Source: Ardenticatenaceae bacterium
GTDB taxonomy: Bacteria; Chloroflexota; Anaerolineae; Promineifilales; Promineifilaceae
Length of the DNA stretch: 64,000 nucleotides
NCBI GenBank assembly: GCA_020634435.1
Contig: JACKBS010000006.1
Coordinates: forward strand, 124,001-188,000
Direction: 5' to 3'
Part shown: one piece after another, positions 1-8,778 of the stretch
How positions within the stretch are numbered: the first letter of the stretch is position 1
How the letters are laid out: each line of letters opens with the position of its first letter
Program-made: the position numbers and the translations under genes
The notes under the pieces: model-generated
What the model was told of the DNA's origin: nothing
The model's input: only the letters and a program-made list of their open reading frames with translations
The model's database searches: none

Positions 1-1948
1 AAGTTTTTACACCTATTTTCGTCTCTACAAGCATCCTCAAGGACGTAAAGCGATTTTCCTGGGCGATTTGGTTGATCGTGGTCCCCGAATTTTGGATAGT
101 TACCAGTTGGTACACCACATGGTTCAGGCGAACCAGGCACTGTGCGTGCCTGGAAACCATGACACAAAATTGATGCGGCATTTAAACGGCCGTAACGTTC
201 AAATCAAGCATGGTCTCCAACAAACGTTGGATGAAATTCAGGCACTGCCAGATGTGAAAGCGTTCGAACAGGAGATGGCTGAATTCATCTTCTCGCTTGT
301 CAGTCACTATGTTTTGGATGATGGCAAACTGGTTGTTGCGCACGCAGGCTTAAAAGAAGAGCTGCAAGGTCGGGCCTCGTCACGCGTGCGGGATTTTGCC
401 CTGTACGGCGAGACAACTGGGGAGACCGACGAGTTTGGTTTGCCTATTCGTTACAACTGGGCACTTGAGTATCGGGGAGAAGCTGCGGTTGTCTACGGAC
501 ACACGCCTGTGCCTCAGGCTGAGTGGCTAAACAATACAATTAACGTGGACACGGGCTGTGTTTTTGGTGGCGCGTTAACCGCCTTGCGCTACCCAGAACG
601 CGAACTTGTTTCGATACCGGCACGCAAAGAATATGTCACGCCAGCACGGCCACTACAAAAAGTAGAGCCCGACACGCAACCAACTGCACAGCAGATCAGC
701 GATGACGTGTTGGATTTGGCCGACGTGACAGGCAAGCGCATTGTCCAGACTCGGCTACGACGCAAAATCACTCTGGAAGCAGAAAACAGCACTGCTGCCC
801 TCGAGGTGATGAGCCGATTTGCCGTTTCTCCCAAATGGCTCATCTATTTGCCACCGACGATGTCACCAACTGAAACAAGTCGCCAGCCGGACTTGCTGGA
901 GCACCCCACGGAAGCTTTTAATTATTTCCGTAAAAATGGGGTAACTAAGCTGATTTGCCAGGAAAAACATATGGGGTCGCGGGCTGTGGTGATTGTGGGG
1001 CAAAGTGAAACGGCCGTTCAGCAGCGATTTGGCATTTCAGATGAGAGCATCGGGATTGTGTACACACGCACCGGACGCCGCTTTTTTGCGGATACGGCCG
1101 TTGAACAAGAATTCTTGCGCTATTTACAAGAAGCGCTCACCCAGGCGAATTTCTGGGAACAGATGGAAACCTCTTGGGTTTGCCTGGATTGCGAATTGAT
1201 GCCCTGGTCAGAAAAGGCACAAGCCTTGCTCAAGGATCAGTATGCGGCCGTTGGTGCAGCGGCTCAAGCATCGCTGGCCGAAACCATTCATCAATTGAAG
1301 CAACTGTCTGAGCGTGGCATTGAGGCAGAGATGCTCAAAGTGCAGTTTGAGCAAAAAGCATCGCTCATTCAACAATATCGGCAGGCATACCGAAATTATT
1401 GCTGGCCTGTGCAAGGAGTAGCTGATTTGAAGCTGGCCCCATTCCACATTTTGGCGACAGAAGGCCAGGTGCATGTAGATAAAACCCATCGCTGGCACAT
1501 GGAGACAATCAAGCAATTTGTGGTCAGCCAAACGGCCGATATTTTAATGAGCACAAATCACATGTACGTGGATTTGGATGACGTGGACAGTGAGGAAACG
1601 GCCGTAAACTGGTGGACCCAGCTCACAAGCCAGGGTGGCGAAGGCATGGTGATCAAACCCTTAGACTTCATTGCGTTTGGTGGCAAAGGGTTGGTTCAAC
1701 CAGCCATAAAATGTCGCGGACGCGAATACCTGCGCATTATTTACGGGCCCGAATATACCTTGCCCGACTACTTACAGCAGCTGAAAAATCGGAACGTGAG
1801 CGGGAAGCGGTCAATGGCTTTGCGCGAGTTTGCACTGGGGGTCGAAGCCTTGGAACGTTTTGTAAAGCGTGAGCCGCTTCGTCGAATGCACGAGTGTGTT
1901 TTTGGAGTCCTGGCCCTGGAAAGTGAGCCAATTGACCCCCGTTTGTGA
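1..1948 (+). CDS. pnkp: Polynucleotide kinase-phosphatase-ligase (bacterial Pnkp), 5'-truncated
   Basis: The reading frame is open from base 2, so the gene enters from the left edge; the N-terminal kinase domain lies outside. The first visible part is a metallophosphoesterase domain, with GDLVDRGP at bases 62-85, then GNHD, a VVAHAGL histidine motif and YGHTP. The second half is a nucleotidyltransferase (ligase) domain with the lysine motif EKHMGS, CLDCELMP, EGMVIKP and the terminal lysine motif AIKCRGREYLRIIYGP. This order is diagnostic for Pnkp, which heals and seals broken RNA ends together with the Hen1 methyltransferase. Hen1 is usually adjacent and may lie upstream of the window. The product is cytoplasmic. 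Confidence 0.93.
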   Translation, partial: SFYTYFRLYKHPQGRKAIFLGDLVDRGPRILDSYQLVHHMVQANQALCVPGNHDTKLMRHLNGRNVQIKHGLQQTLDEIQALPDVKAFEQEMAEFIFSLVSHYVLDDGKLVVAHAGLKEELQGRASSRVRDFALYGETTGETDEFGLPIRYNWALEYRGEAAVVYGHTPVPQAEWLNNTINVDTGCVFGGALTALRYPERELVSIPARKEYVTPARPLQKVEPDTQPTAQQISDDVLDLADVTGKRIVQTRLRRKITLEAENSTAALEVMSRFAVSPKWLIYLPPTMSPTETSRQPDLLEHPTEAFNYFRKNGVTKLICQEKHMGSRAVVIVGQSETAVQQRFGISDESIGIVYTRTGRRFFADTAVEQEFLRYLQEALTQANFWEQMETSWVCLDCELMPWSEKAQALLKDQYAAVGAAAQASLAETIHQLKQLSERGIEAEMLKVQFEQKASLIQQYRQAYRNYCWPVQGVADLKLAPFHILATEGQVHVDKTHRWHMETIKQFVVSQTADILMSTNHMYVDLDDVDSEETAVNWWTQLTSQGGEGMVIKPLDFIAFGGKGLVQPAIKCRGREYLRIIYGPEYTLPDYLQQLKNRNVSGKRSMALREFALGVEALERFVKREPLRRMHECVFGVLALESEPIDPRL

Positions 1949-1967
1949 GGAAATAGTTATCTGTAAG

Positions 1968-2034
1968 TCGGTAATCAGTAATCAGTTGAGGCATTGCTTA
2001 ACTGATTACTGATTTACTGAACACTGCTTACCGT
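1968..2034. repeat. Quasi-palindromic GTAATCAGTAATCAGT repeat
   Basis: Degenerate tandem units of TCAGTAATCAG run into their inverted form CTGATTACTGATT. The repeat fills the gap between two genes that end toward each other and could act as a bidirectional terminator. The same family recurs at 24516-24610 inside a gene and, as a variant, at 54229-54318. Confidence 0.7.
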
Positions 2035-2853
2035 CTAAGCGGCTCGCGCCCGCTGCCAGGGCCATGTGCCCACCGTCAGGTCGCGGCGCTGGAAGAAGAA
2101 GAGCGCCAGGGCAAAACTAACCAGCCCAACCCCCAGCAAGACCAACATATCACCCGCTGCCTGGCCTTTCATGACGGCCGTTCCCGACGCATCCAAATAG
2201 GTGAACAGGAAGAGTGGCTCGAATGGTTCTAGGACATCGGTAGACGCCGCCAGATTGCTGCCGAAGTAGCTCACCACCAAAACGGCGGCGGCAATCATCG
2301 AGGCAAAGCGGCGGTTGGCGCAAAAGGCCGCCAGGAACATGCCCAGCATCCCCATAGCAAAGACCAACGGCCAGCTCATCATGACAGTCTTAAACATGTC
2401 CATGCCCACCATTTCCGTCTCGATTTGGTTTTGAATGCCCAGAAAGACCCCTGTGGAAACCAGTGACACCACCAAAAAGATGATGATCGAGGAAATCGCA
2501 AACGCAAGTGCCTTGGCGGTCACAATTTGCCAGCGGGGCAAAGGAAGGGTGACGATCATTTCGAGACGGCCGTCTTCCTCTTCACCAGCCAGCGTGCCCG
2601 TTCCATTGATAATGCCGTAAATCGAGGCCACCAGCGGCATAAAAATCACTAAAATCGAGCCAACCCAGTCTGGAAAAGTCCCTAAACTCATGCCCATGGC
2701 CTTGTAAATTTCCAGGTCGGCAAATCCAGCCATCTGGTCCGCTACGGAGGGGTAGATGGCGATGTACACCAGCGGGAAAAAGCACAGGCCCAGGCCCCAG
2801 CCAATGATGGCGCTGCGCCGAAAAACAATTTCTTGCCACAGTAACCTAAGCAT
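2035..2853 (-). CDS. ABC-2 type transporter permease
   Basis: This 272-residue integral membrane protein has about six hydrophobic segments and the ABC-2 layout: a first helix after a short cytoplasmic start, then a GTLAGEEEDGRLEMIVTLP stretch typical of the loop that contacts the ATPase. I chose the ATG at 2853 because GGAGG lies five bases before it. The ATG at 2865 has no proper ribosome site. The start overlaps the ATPase stop by eight bases, so the two are translationally coupled. With the ATPase it should form an exporter of unknown substrate (drug, lipid or peptide). Confidence 0.85.
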   Translation of the reverse strand: MLRLLWQEIVFRRSAIIGWGLGLCFFPLVYIAIYPSVADQMAGFADLEIYKAMGMSLGTFPDWVGSILVIFMPLVASIYGIINGTGTLAGEEEDGRLEMIVTLPLPRWQIVTAKALAFAISSIIIFLVVSLVSTGVFLGIQNQIETEMVGMDMFKTVMMSWPLVFAMGMLGMFLAAFCANRRFASMIAAAVLVVSYFGSNLAASTDVLEPFEPLFLFTYLDASGTAVMKGQAAGDMLVLLGVGLVSFALALFFFQRRDLTVGTWPWQRARAA

Positions 2854-3754
2854 GATTTCCTCCATTCCCCTTGCCGTAGTAGGTCAGGAAGATATCTTCC
2901 AGACTCACGTTAATTGTTTCAATATGCTGAATGTTGTTCTCTGCCGCCACGACCAATACCTGGGGCAGATTGTCTTGCACTTCAAGCACTACATCGCGCT
3001 CACTGCGGCTCAACTCCGTTACGCCCGCAAATTGGAACGCTTCGGTGGGCGGTAACACCGCAAAGCCCAGGCTCAGGCGCGTCACGTGCTGGGCCACCAT
3101 CTCCTCTACGCGCTGTGTGGTCACCAACTGCCCATCGCGGATGATGCCCACGCGGTCGGCCACGGCTTGCACTTCGGGCAAAATGTGGGAGGAGAAAAAG
3201 ATGGTACGGCCGTCTGCCTTTGCCTCGCGCACCATTTCCAGCACGGTTTGCTGCACCAATGGGTCTAGACCGCCCGTAGGTTCGTCCAAAATCAACAAAT
3301 CGGGGCGGTTCATGAACGCTGCCACAATGCCTACTTTTTGCTTGTTGCCACGAGAAAAGTTGCCGATTTTGCGGCTGGTGTCCAAATCGAGCCGTTCTGC
3401 CAGCTCTTGCCAGTACCCTTTGCTGCCGTTTTGGTCGCGCAAATATTCATACATCTTGAAGAACTGGCTGGCCTTCATATTTTTGTACAGCGCCAACTCA
3501 CCAGGCAGATAGCCGATCCGCTTACGAATTTCGACGCCTTGTGTCTGGCAGTCTAGCCCAAAAATGGTGGCCTTGCCCGACGTCGGGCGAATGATGTCTA
3601 GCAGCACCCGCTGGGTAGTGGTTTTGCCTGCCCCGTTCGGCCCGAGGAAGCCAAACACCTCGCCCTGCTCGACGGTCAAATCCACGTCGATGATGCCGCG
3701 ATGACGGCCGTAATAAACCGTCAGACCGCTCGTTTTAATCAGATGTTTACTCAT
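2846..3754 (-). CDS. ABC transporter ATP-binding protein
   Basis: The protein has 302 residues. Walker A is GPNGAGKTTT, the signature is degenerate (FSRGNKQKV in place of LSGGQ), Walker B is LLILDEPTGGLDP, and the switch histidine lies in SSHILPEV. The ABC domain fills the first 220 residues and is followed by the C-terminal extension common in DrrA/CcmA-like exporters. The start at 3754 is preceded by GGAG with good spacing; an in-frame ATG at 3811 has none. It is encoded just upstream of its permease partner and downstream of a GbsR/MarR regulator, which probably controls it. Confidence 0.92.
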   Translation of the reverse strand: MSKHLIKTSGLTVYYGRHRGIIDVDLTVEQGEVFGFLGPNGAGKTTTQRVLLDIIRPTSGKATIFGLDCQTQGVEIRKRIGYLPGELALYKNMKASQFFKMYEYLRDQNGSKGYWQELAERLDLDTSRKIGNFSRGNKQKVGIVAAFMNRPDLLILDEPTGGLDPLVQQTVLEMVREAKADGRTIFFSSHILPEVQAVADRVGIIRDGQLVTTQRVEEMVAQHVTRLSLGFAVLPPTEAFQFAGVTELSRSERDVVLEVQDNLPQVLVVAAENNIQHIETINVSLEDIFLTYYGKGNGGNHA

Positions 3755-3905
3755 AGTTTTTCTCCATGCACCTCGTTTGGGCGCACAAATGGCGAGCTGG
3801 TGGTTGCCCAATTGCCCTGCGCTGCTCGCGGAATAGACAAAGAAAAGCCAATCTCAGGTTCAGTTACCTTTTCTCTAGCTACGAAGCGAGTTGGGTGATG
3901 GGGGA

Positions 3906-4376
3906 TCAGTTTTTTTGGCGTGATTCCAGCCAGCGTTGGGTGAGTTTGGGTAGTTCCTCTTCCAAAAAAGCGTACAAATCGTGCATTTCCTGTAGTCGTT
4001 CCCGGCGCTCAGAGTCATCTTCGGGCAATAGATTCAAGCCTCGCACCGCCATCAGCTTCATTTCGGTGGTCTGGTTGTTTTTTGCTTCCCAACCCTGCAC
4101 CCAGGCGTTTTCGCTGATGCGGTAATAATCCTTGCGCTCACCGGGAAAACTTACTTTGCTCACCAAACCAATGTACATGAGCATCCGGCTAGTCGTGCTG
4201 ATCGAACTTTTGCTCACCTGCAACACCTCTACCAATTCGTCCATCGTCTGGTGGGGTGGGTCGCAAACGAGCAGCCAGCCCAGCATGCGCCCGGCGGTGC
4301 GGGCCAGGCCAAATTGCTCAAAGTACAGGCCAAAATCTTCGACGTAATGCAACAGTTGTTCGTCTGGATTACTCAA
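3906..4376 (-). CDS. GbsR/MarR-family transcriptional regulator
   Basis: This 156-residue protein carries a winged helix-turn-helix around residues 35-95 (MDELVEVLQVSKSSISTTSRML), followed by a helical C-terminus. It resembles GbsR-type MarR regulators, which commonly sit beside two-gene ABC-2 exporters. The start codon is UUG, with AGAGG eight bases upstream. An insertion sequence begins 46 bp upstream of the start, so the native promoter has probably been displaced or replaced. The exporter genes follow after a 151-bp gap, which suggests local regulation. The ligand is unknown. Confidence 0.85.
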   Translation of the reverse strand: MSNPDEQLLHYVEDFGLYFEQFGLARTAGRMLGWLLVCDPPHQTMDELVEVLQVSKSSISTTSRMLMYIGLVSKVSFPGERKDYYRISENAWVQGWEAKNNQTTEMKLMAVRGLNLLPEDDSERRERLQEMHDLYAFLEEELPKLTQRWLESRQKN

Positions 4377-4421
4377 AAAGCGTGCCTCTTATGCGTGATC
4401 GTGTATGTCATTCCCGCGAAT

Positions 4422-5387
4422 GCTGCACTGTTGAAAAGATGGTAAGAACGGCGATAATGATGATATGGCTAAGAAAAATCGGCGTGAAAGCCAGTTTGTG
4501 ACCTTTGCTCGCATGGCCCACAACCTGGCACAAAAAGAATTTGCTCCTTATTCCCATCCCAAAAGCCCGCGCAAGTATACGCAGCCGCAGTTGGTTACCT
4601 GCATTTTGTTGATGCATCGGCTGAGATTGAGTTATCGGGATATGGAAGAGTGGCTGCTGGCTAGTGATGCGGTGGTCAAGGAACTGGGACTCAAGGATGT
4701 GCCCACGTACTCGGCACTGGCGCGGGCAGCGGCTCGATTGTTGACGCTGGCCCAGATCGATCGCATGAATGTCAGCTTGTTGACAGAGTTGGGCATTGAG
4801 GAGGAAGCAGTCGCGATTGACGCGACTGGGTTTCAGCTGACTCAAGCCAGTGATTACTATATCAACCGACGCGGCTGGAAGATCACCCAATATTGGAAAG
4901 GATTCTATGGGGTTGGTCTGAACACCCTGTTCATTTTGGGACGGAGTCAATCGTATGGGCCGGGGCATGATGGTAGTAAATTGGAAACGATGCGGCGTGC
5001 GGTACGGCCGTTTATGCGTTCTGGTCAATGGGTTTTGTTGGCTGATGGTGGCTTTGATGTGAAGTCGGTACGACCTGATGACCTCATACCGCCCCGTCGC
5101 ACGGGTCCGAAGCGGTCGATTGCCTCGCCCTTGCGCCAAGCACGCGCTGACTTGGTTGCCGTAGCCCGACTGGATGGACTCTTTGGGCAGCGCTGGAAGG
5201 TCGAAACCGTCATCTCGGTCATCAAACGCAAGTTTGGTGACGCCATTCGGGCACGCAAATACTATCTGCAACGGCGTGAGCCAGCGATTAAGATGTTGGT
5301 TTACAATCTGCATCATTAATTTTGCTTTAGATCAGTTAATCCCGTAAGCATCTTTTGCTTTGTTTTGGATGTTTTCAACAGAGCAGC
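4422..5387 (+). mobile_element. Insertion sequence copy 1 (IS4/IS5 superfamily), 966 bp
   Basis: The element has imperfect terminal inverted repeats: GCTGCACTGTTGAAAAGATG on the left against GCTGCTCTGTTGAAAACATC on the right. It holds a single transposase gene. A second copy of identical length, with an identical encoded protein, lies at 28240-29205, so transposition was recent. No convincing target duplication is visible. It sits within a REP-like palindrome and 46 bp upstream of the GbsR-type regulator. Confidence 0.9.
4465..5319 (+). CDS. DDE transposase of IS copy 1
   Basis: This 284-residue transposase has a helical N-terminal DNA-binding part (residues 1-110) and a DDE catalytic core: D119 in AIDATGF, D194 in LLADGGFD and E247 in RWKVETVISVIKRKFG. 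F240, R243, E247 and K254 match the Y-(2)-R-(3)-E-(6)-K signature of IS4-superfamily enzymes, with Phe in place of Tyr. The length is normal and the frame intact, so it is probably active. The long opposite-strand frame is a codon-bias shadow. Confidence 0.93.
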   Translation: MAKKNRRESQFVTFARMAHNLAQKEFAPYSHPKSPRKYTQPQLVTCILLMHRLRLSYRDMEEWLLASDAVVKELGLKDVPTYSALARAAARLLTLAQIDRMNVSLLTELGIEEEAVAIDATGFQLTQASDYYINRRGWKITQYWKGFYGVGLNTLFILGRSQSYGPGHDGSKLETMRRAVRPFMRSGQWVLLADGGFDVKSVRPDDLIPPRRTGPKRSIASPLRQARADLVAVARLDGLFGQRWKVETVISVIKRKFGDAIRARKYYLQRREPAIKMLVYNLHH

Positions 5388-5448
5388 CTACGCGGGTATG
5401 ACACTACTTTTGGTAAGGCGTATTTGAAAAGAATGACTAAATACTAGT

Positions 5449-5488
5449 AAATTCTGTTTGTTCAGTCAATACCGAACAAACAGAATTT
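5449..5488. repeat. 15-bp stem hairpin
   Basis: AAATTCTGTTTGTTC and its exact inverse are separated by ten bases. It lies between the IS and the 3' end of the methyltransferase gene. It could be a terminator or an operator remnant; no long U-tract follows on either strand. Confidence 0.6.
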
Positions 5489-5527
5489 TGTCATATTCGG
5501 TGCATGACAAAACTCATTTTCGCCGGA

Positions 5528-5581
5528 TTTTCCCGGAAAGCGCTCTGATGCAAATACTCCAAATTAGAGTTTCCGGGAAAA
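5528..5581. repeat. TTTTCCCGGAAA inverted repeat
   Basis: TTTTCCCGGAAA and TTTCCGGGAAAA are 12-bp arms about 30 bases apart, directly downstream of the minus-strand methyltransferase stop. A shorter-looped relative occurs at 32108-32140. It is probably a repeat-derived terminator. Confidence 0.55.
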
Positions 5582-5586
5582 TGTGA

Positions 5587-6777
5587 TCAGCTTAAGCTAA
5601 GGGAACTGAAGCCTTTGCGTTTTTTGCGTCTGTGGGGGGTAAGCAGCTTGTTGCGCTTTACCTGCTGCTCGACTTGGGAGATGAGGTGTGAGTTGGCGGC
5701 GATGAGGATGGTGCCGCCGGGGGCCAACTGTTCGGCCAGTAAATTGAGGCGGGTGGCAGCCAGCTTGGGGCCTTCGCTGTCCCGCAGTGAGTGGAGGATG
5801 AGGTTGGCGGGAGCATCCAGCAGCGGCAGTCCGATTTGGTGATGGCTGTGAATGCGTTCAGCCGGACAGCCGTTTTGCTGCAAGTTGTAAACGGCCGTTT
5901 GCAGCGCCAGCAAATCCCGGTCTACCAGGGTGATTTGTTGGGGGTGGAGAGAGAGCCAGGCGGCAACGGCCGTATGTCCCTGACCTGGATTCACGACCAG
6001 CAAATGCTCGATTGGCTCACTTGGAAGCTCGTTAAGCATGTTGAACAGGAGCCGTGTGGTGAAGCCGAGCGTGTCAAATTCGGGTAAGCCAACGGCCGTT
6101 TGCACCACAAATTTCAGCTTTTTGTACTCCACAGCCACCTTGTCCCGCCAAAACAGACCACTGGCAAAAGCCGCTTGCGGTTCATCATTAGTTGGGGCGG
6201 TGAAGTGGTAGTGGAAGACGGCGTGGTTGGCGGTGGCTTCTTGCAGGGTCACGGTGCAATCCGGCATTTCGGCCAGCGTTTGTTCCACTAGCGGCACCAG
6301 CGGCGTAACGACGACGATGGCTGCGTGACCGGTGGGGGTGAGAAACGGCCGTACGCCACGCACCAGATGGGCAATCACGTCCTCGCCCGCCTTGCCAGGA
6401 ACGTTGGAGAGAATAAGGTCAAATTCCCGTTCAGTAACCGCATCGTAGCCCAGGCTGCCGTAAATTGAAACGTTATGTAAATTATTCAGTTCGGCATTTT
6501 GTTGGGCAAAATTCACTGCCAGCGCGTCGCGATCCACCAGATGAACGGTGCGGCGCTTGTCCAGTTTAGCCAGCGTCAGCCCCAGTGGGCCGTAGCCGCA
6601 GCCCACATCCAGCACGCGCCGCATGTCGGCCAGGGGCAGCTGGTCCAGCGTGCGCAGTAAAAAGCGGGTGCCCGCATCCACCTCGTAGCTGCTAAACAGC
6701 TCCTGCGAGACGCGAAACCGGAGTGTTTTGTCAGCGTGCTTGAAGGTGAGCGTTTTTTTGAAGTAAGCGTCAATCAT
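5587..6777 (-). CDS. Class I SAM methyltransferase, RsmC/RlmG-like, two-domain
   Basis: This 396-residue protein looks like a tandem duplication of a Rossmann methyltransferase fold. The N-terminal half (about 1-200) has an intact motif I, LDVGCGYGPLGL, the motif VHLVDRD and LSNVPGK where RsmC-type enzymes carry NPPF. The C-terminal half (about 235-370) has a weaker copy (LLVVNPGQG, LVDRD, LAPGGTI). In E. coli RsmC the catalytic domain is C-terminal, so the order appears reversed here. The tail is basic (HRRKKRKG). The likely substrate is guanine in rRNA, but the altered NPPF motif makes that uncertain. Confidence 0.75.
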   Translation of the reverse strand: MIDAYFKKTLTFKHADKTLRFRVSQELFSSYEVDAGTRFLLRTLDQLPLADMRRVLDVGCGYGPLGLTLAKLDKRRTVHLVDRDALAVNFAQQNAELNNLHNVSIYGSLGYDAVTEREFDLILSNVPGKAGEDVIAHLVRGVRPFLTPTGHAAIVVVTPLVPLVEQTLAEMPDCTVTLQEATANHAVFHYHFTAPTNDEPQAAFASGLFWRDKVAVEYKKLKFVVQTAVGLPEFDTLGFTTRLLFNMLNELPSEPIEHLLVVNPGQGHTAVAAWLSLHPQQITLVDRDLLALQTAVYNLQQNGCPAERIHSHHQIGLPLLDAPANLILHSLRDSEGPKLAATRLNLLAEQLAPGGTILIAANSHLISQVEQQVKRNKLLTPHRRKKRKGFSSLSLS

Positions 6778-6779
6778 GA

Positions 6780-6852
6780 GTAATTAGGTAATTGAGGAAT
6801 TGGGTAATTGGGTTGGTGGGCAAATTACCCAATTACTGAATTACTCAATTAC
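6780..6852. repeat. GTAATTGAGTAATT quasi-palindromic repeat
   Basis: Degenerate units of TAATTGGGTAATTGGG are followed by their inverse. The repeat reaches into the ribF stop codon and fills the gap to the methyltransferase gene, so it may terminate the long nusA-ribF transcript. Confidence 0.65.
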
Positions 6853-7780
6853 TTCCTAAAAATGTCCGCACCTGGGCCACATCGGCCGCGATTTGTGCTT
6901 TGAGCGCATCCAGACCAGCAAATTTCATTTCGGGGCGGATGCGGTCGATGAATTCCAGGCGAAGGGTACGGCCGTAAATGTCTGCATCAAAATTGAGCAG
7001 ATGGGCTTCTACGGTGACGGCGCTGCCATTAACCGTGGGTCGCACGCCAACGTTGGTGGCGGCCAGATGGCGCTCCTCGCCCAGCCAGGCGTAGGTGGCG
7101 TAGACGCCATTGGCGGGCAGCAGCTGCTCGTCCCAAAAATCAACGTTGGCGGTGGGGAAGCCAATCGTGCGCCCCATCTTTTTGCCTTCGACGATGGTGC
7201 CGCTGACGCAATACGGCCGTCCTAAACAACCATTCACCTCAGCCATATCCCCTTCCAGCAAGCTGCGCCGGATGCGGCTGCTGCTGACCCGTTCGCCCTG
7301 AAACAGCACCATCGCCTCCACCTGCTGCACGATGTAACCCCGTTCTTCGCCGAGCTGGCGCAGCGTGGGGATGTCACCCTCACGATTGTAGCCCAGGGCA
7401 AAATTGCCGCCCCACAGCTGGCGCATGTCCAGATAGCGGCACAGATCGTCCACAAAGGTGGCAGCGCGGGTTTGTCGGACGGCATCGTTGAAGGGATGGG
7501 TGATGATGAGGTCGATGCCCAGGCTGGACAGCAGCTCGACCCGCTGGTCGAGCGTGCCCAGGTAGTAGGGTTCCGTCATTTTTTGAATGACGCGCTTGGG
7601 GTGGGGGAAAAAGGTGAGAACGGCCGTTCGCGCCCCTATCGCTTTGGCCTCGGAAATCATGGCTTGCAGCACCGCCTGGTGCCCCAAATGCACGCCATCA
7701 AACGAGCCAACGGCCACAAAAGTGGGCACGCGCTCGGTTACATCAGAGAGTTGTTCAACACGGGTTGCAGTATGAGTCAT
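6845..7780 (-). CDS. ribF: Bifunctional riboflavin kinase / FAD synthetase
   Basis: The protein has 311 residues. The N-terminal nucleotidyltransferase domain shows VGSFDGVHLGHQAVL and the second adenylylation motif VSSSRIRRSLLEGD. The C-terminal riboflavin kinase domain contains GRTIGFPTANV and NGVYATYAW. It converts riboflavin to FMN and FAD. I chose ATG 7780, 23 bp after the truB stop; a start at 7840 would overlap truB. A TACAAT hexamer eight bases before the ATG could be an internal promoter. It is the last gene of the nusA-to-ribF operon, a common position for ribF. Confidence 0.95.
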   Translation of the reverse strand: MTHTATRVEQLSDVTERVPTFVAVGSFDGVHLGHQAVLQAMISEAKAIGARTAVLTFFPHPKRVIQKMTEPYYLGTLDQRVELLSSLGIDLIITHPFNDAVRQTRAATFVDDLCRYLDMRQLWGGNFALGYNREGDIPTLRQLGEERGYIVQQVEAMVLFQGERVSSSRIRRSLLEGDMAEVNGCLGRPYCVSGTIVEGKKMGRTIGFPTANVDFWDEQLLPANGVYATYAWLGEERHLAATNVGVRPTVNGSAVTVEAHLLNFDADIYGRTLRLEFIDRIRPEMKFAGLDALKAQIAADVAQVRTFLGSN

Positions 7781-7803
7781 AGAGGAGAATTGTATCAAAA
7801 TGA

Positions 7804-8697
7804 TCAGAGGACGGCAGGAAACATTTTGTGCGCGCGCCACTGGTCACCCTCAGCGGTGATTACTCCCAAAAACAGGCCATCTGGCCCGTAGGCACGTACC
7901 AGTTCGGCGGATGGCTCTCCGGCTCGCGGAATAGGTTTGCCTTGCAGGATGTCGGCAGCGGCCGTTTCTGGCAAATCGAGGCGGGGCAGATGGCGTACGG
8001 CCGTATCCGGTGCCAATAAATAATCGGTAATGTTTTCTGGCGTGAGGTCGTTGAGGGGAACGGCCGTTTCGATGCCAAAATCCCCCACAGACAACCGCCG
8101 CAGCGCGCTCAGGTGGCCGCCGCAGCCCAGCGCCTCACCCAAATCATGCCCCAGCGAGCGGATGTAGGTGCCTGACGAGCAGTCAATTCGCAAAGAAAGG
8201 TAAGGCGGTTCCCAATGGAGCAAGGTAAGTTCGTGGATGGTGACGGGGCGATACGGCCGTTCCACTTCCGTTTTGCCCTGCCGCGCCAGTTTGTACAGCG
8301 GCTGGCCATCTTTTTTGATGGCCGAGTAAATTGGCGGCTGCTGCAAAATATCGCCGCGAAATGGTTCCAGGGCTGCTTCGATTTGGGGAAGGGTGATGTG
8401 GTGAAACGGCCGTTCCTCAAGCACCTCACCTTCAGCATCGTAGGTGGCCGTGGTTTGGCCCAGGCGCACGGTGGTTTCATACACCTTGTCGTGCCCCACC
8501 AGATACTCGATCAGGCGTGCGGCCCGACCAAGTGCCAGCAGCAGCACGCCCGTGGCTAGCGGATCTAACGTGCCCGCATGTCCCACGCGGCGCAGCCCGG
8601 CTACCCGCCGAATGCGGCCCACCACGTCATGCGAGGTCATCCCCAGCGGTTTGTCCACGCACAATATGCCGCTTAAGTCACTCATCGTTGGTTTCAT
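7804..8697 (-). CDS. truB: tRNA pseudouridine(55) synthase
   Basis: The protein has 297 residues. The catalytic motif GHAGTLDPLATGVL (Asp45) and the motifs VDKPLGMTS and SSGTYIRSLGHDLG identify TruB, which makes pseudouridine 55 in the T-loop of tRNAs. The C-terminal region has a short PUA-like extension. Its place between nrnA and ribF, downstream of rbfA, is conserved in many bacteria. An in-frame ATG at 8685 is an alternative start; neither has a clear ribosome site. Confidence 0.95.
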   Translation of the reverse strand: MKPTMSDLSGILCVDKPLGMTSHDVVGRIRRVAGLRRVGHAGTLDPLATGVLLLALGRAARLIEYLVGHDKVYETTVRLGQTTATYDAEGEVLEERPFHHITLPQIEAALEPFRGDILQQPPIYSAIKKDGQPLYKLARQGKTEVERPYRPVTIHELTLLHWEPPYLSLRIDCSSGTYIRSLGHDLGEALGCGGHLSALRRLSVGDFGIETAVPLNDLTPENITDYLLAPDTAVRHLPRLDLPETAAADILQGKPIPRAGEPSAELVRAYGPDGLFLGVITAEGDQWRAHKMFPAVL

Positions 8698-8778
8698 GGA
8701 AAGAGAGTTGGAACACAGAGCTGCACAGAGAAAAACGGAGTTTCACAGAGAGGATAATTAAATCTGCGAATCTGTGGA
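8698..8778. repeat. ACAGAG-rich dispersed repeat between truB and nrnA
   Basis: This short gap is filled with degenerate ACACAGAGCTGCACAGAG units and a CTGCGAATCTGTGGA unit. Relatives lie at 17780-17810, 38980-39040 and 58899-58990. No gene is seen in it. Confidence 0.55.

Larger units (their letters stand above)
4406..5403. repeat. REP-like palindrome interrupted by IS copy 1
   Basis: TGTCATTCCCGCGAAT (4406-4421) and CTACGCGGGTATGACA (5388-5403) flank the insertion sequence and are inverted copies of each other. Together they match the dispersed REP-like element seen intact at 26666-26722. The IS appears to have entered the loop of this hairpin. Confidence 0.7.

Noticed and set aside
1968..2034. 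Possible CRISPR-like short repeats in this and other tandem-unit spacers
   Set aside because: Units are degenerate, contiguous and inverted, without regular spacers or cas genes.
4408..5316. A 302-codon open frame antisense to the transposase, present in both IS copies
   Set aside because: It lies fully opposite the DDE transposase, has no recognisable domain or ribosome site, and arises from codon bias.
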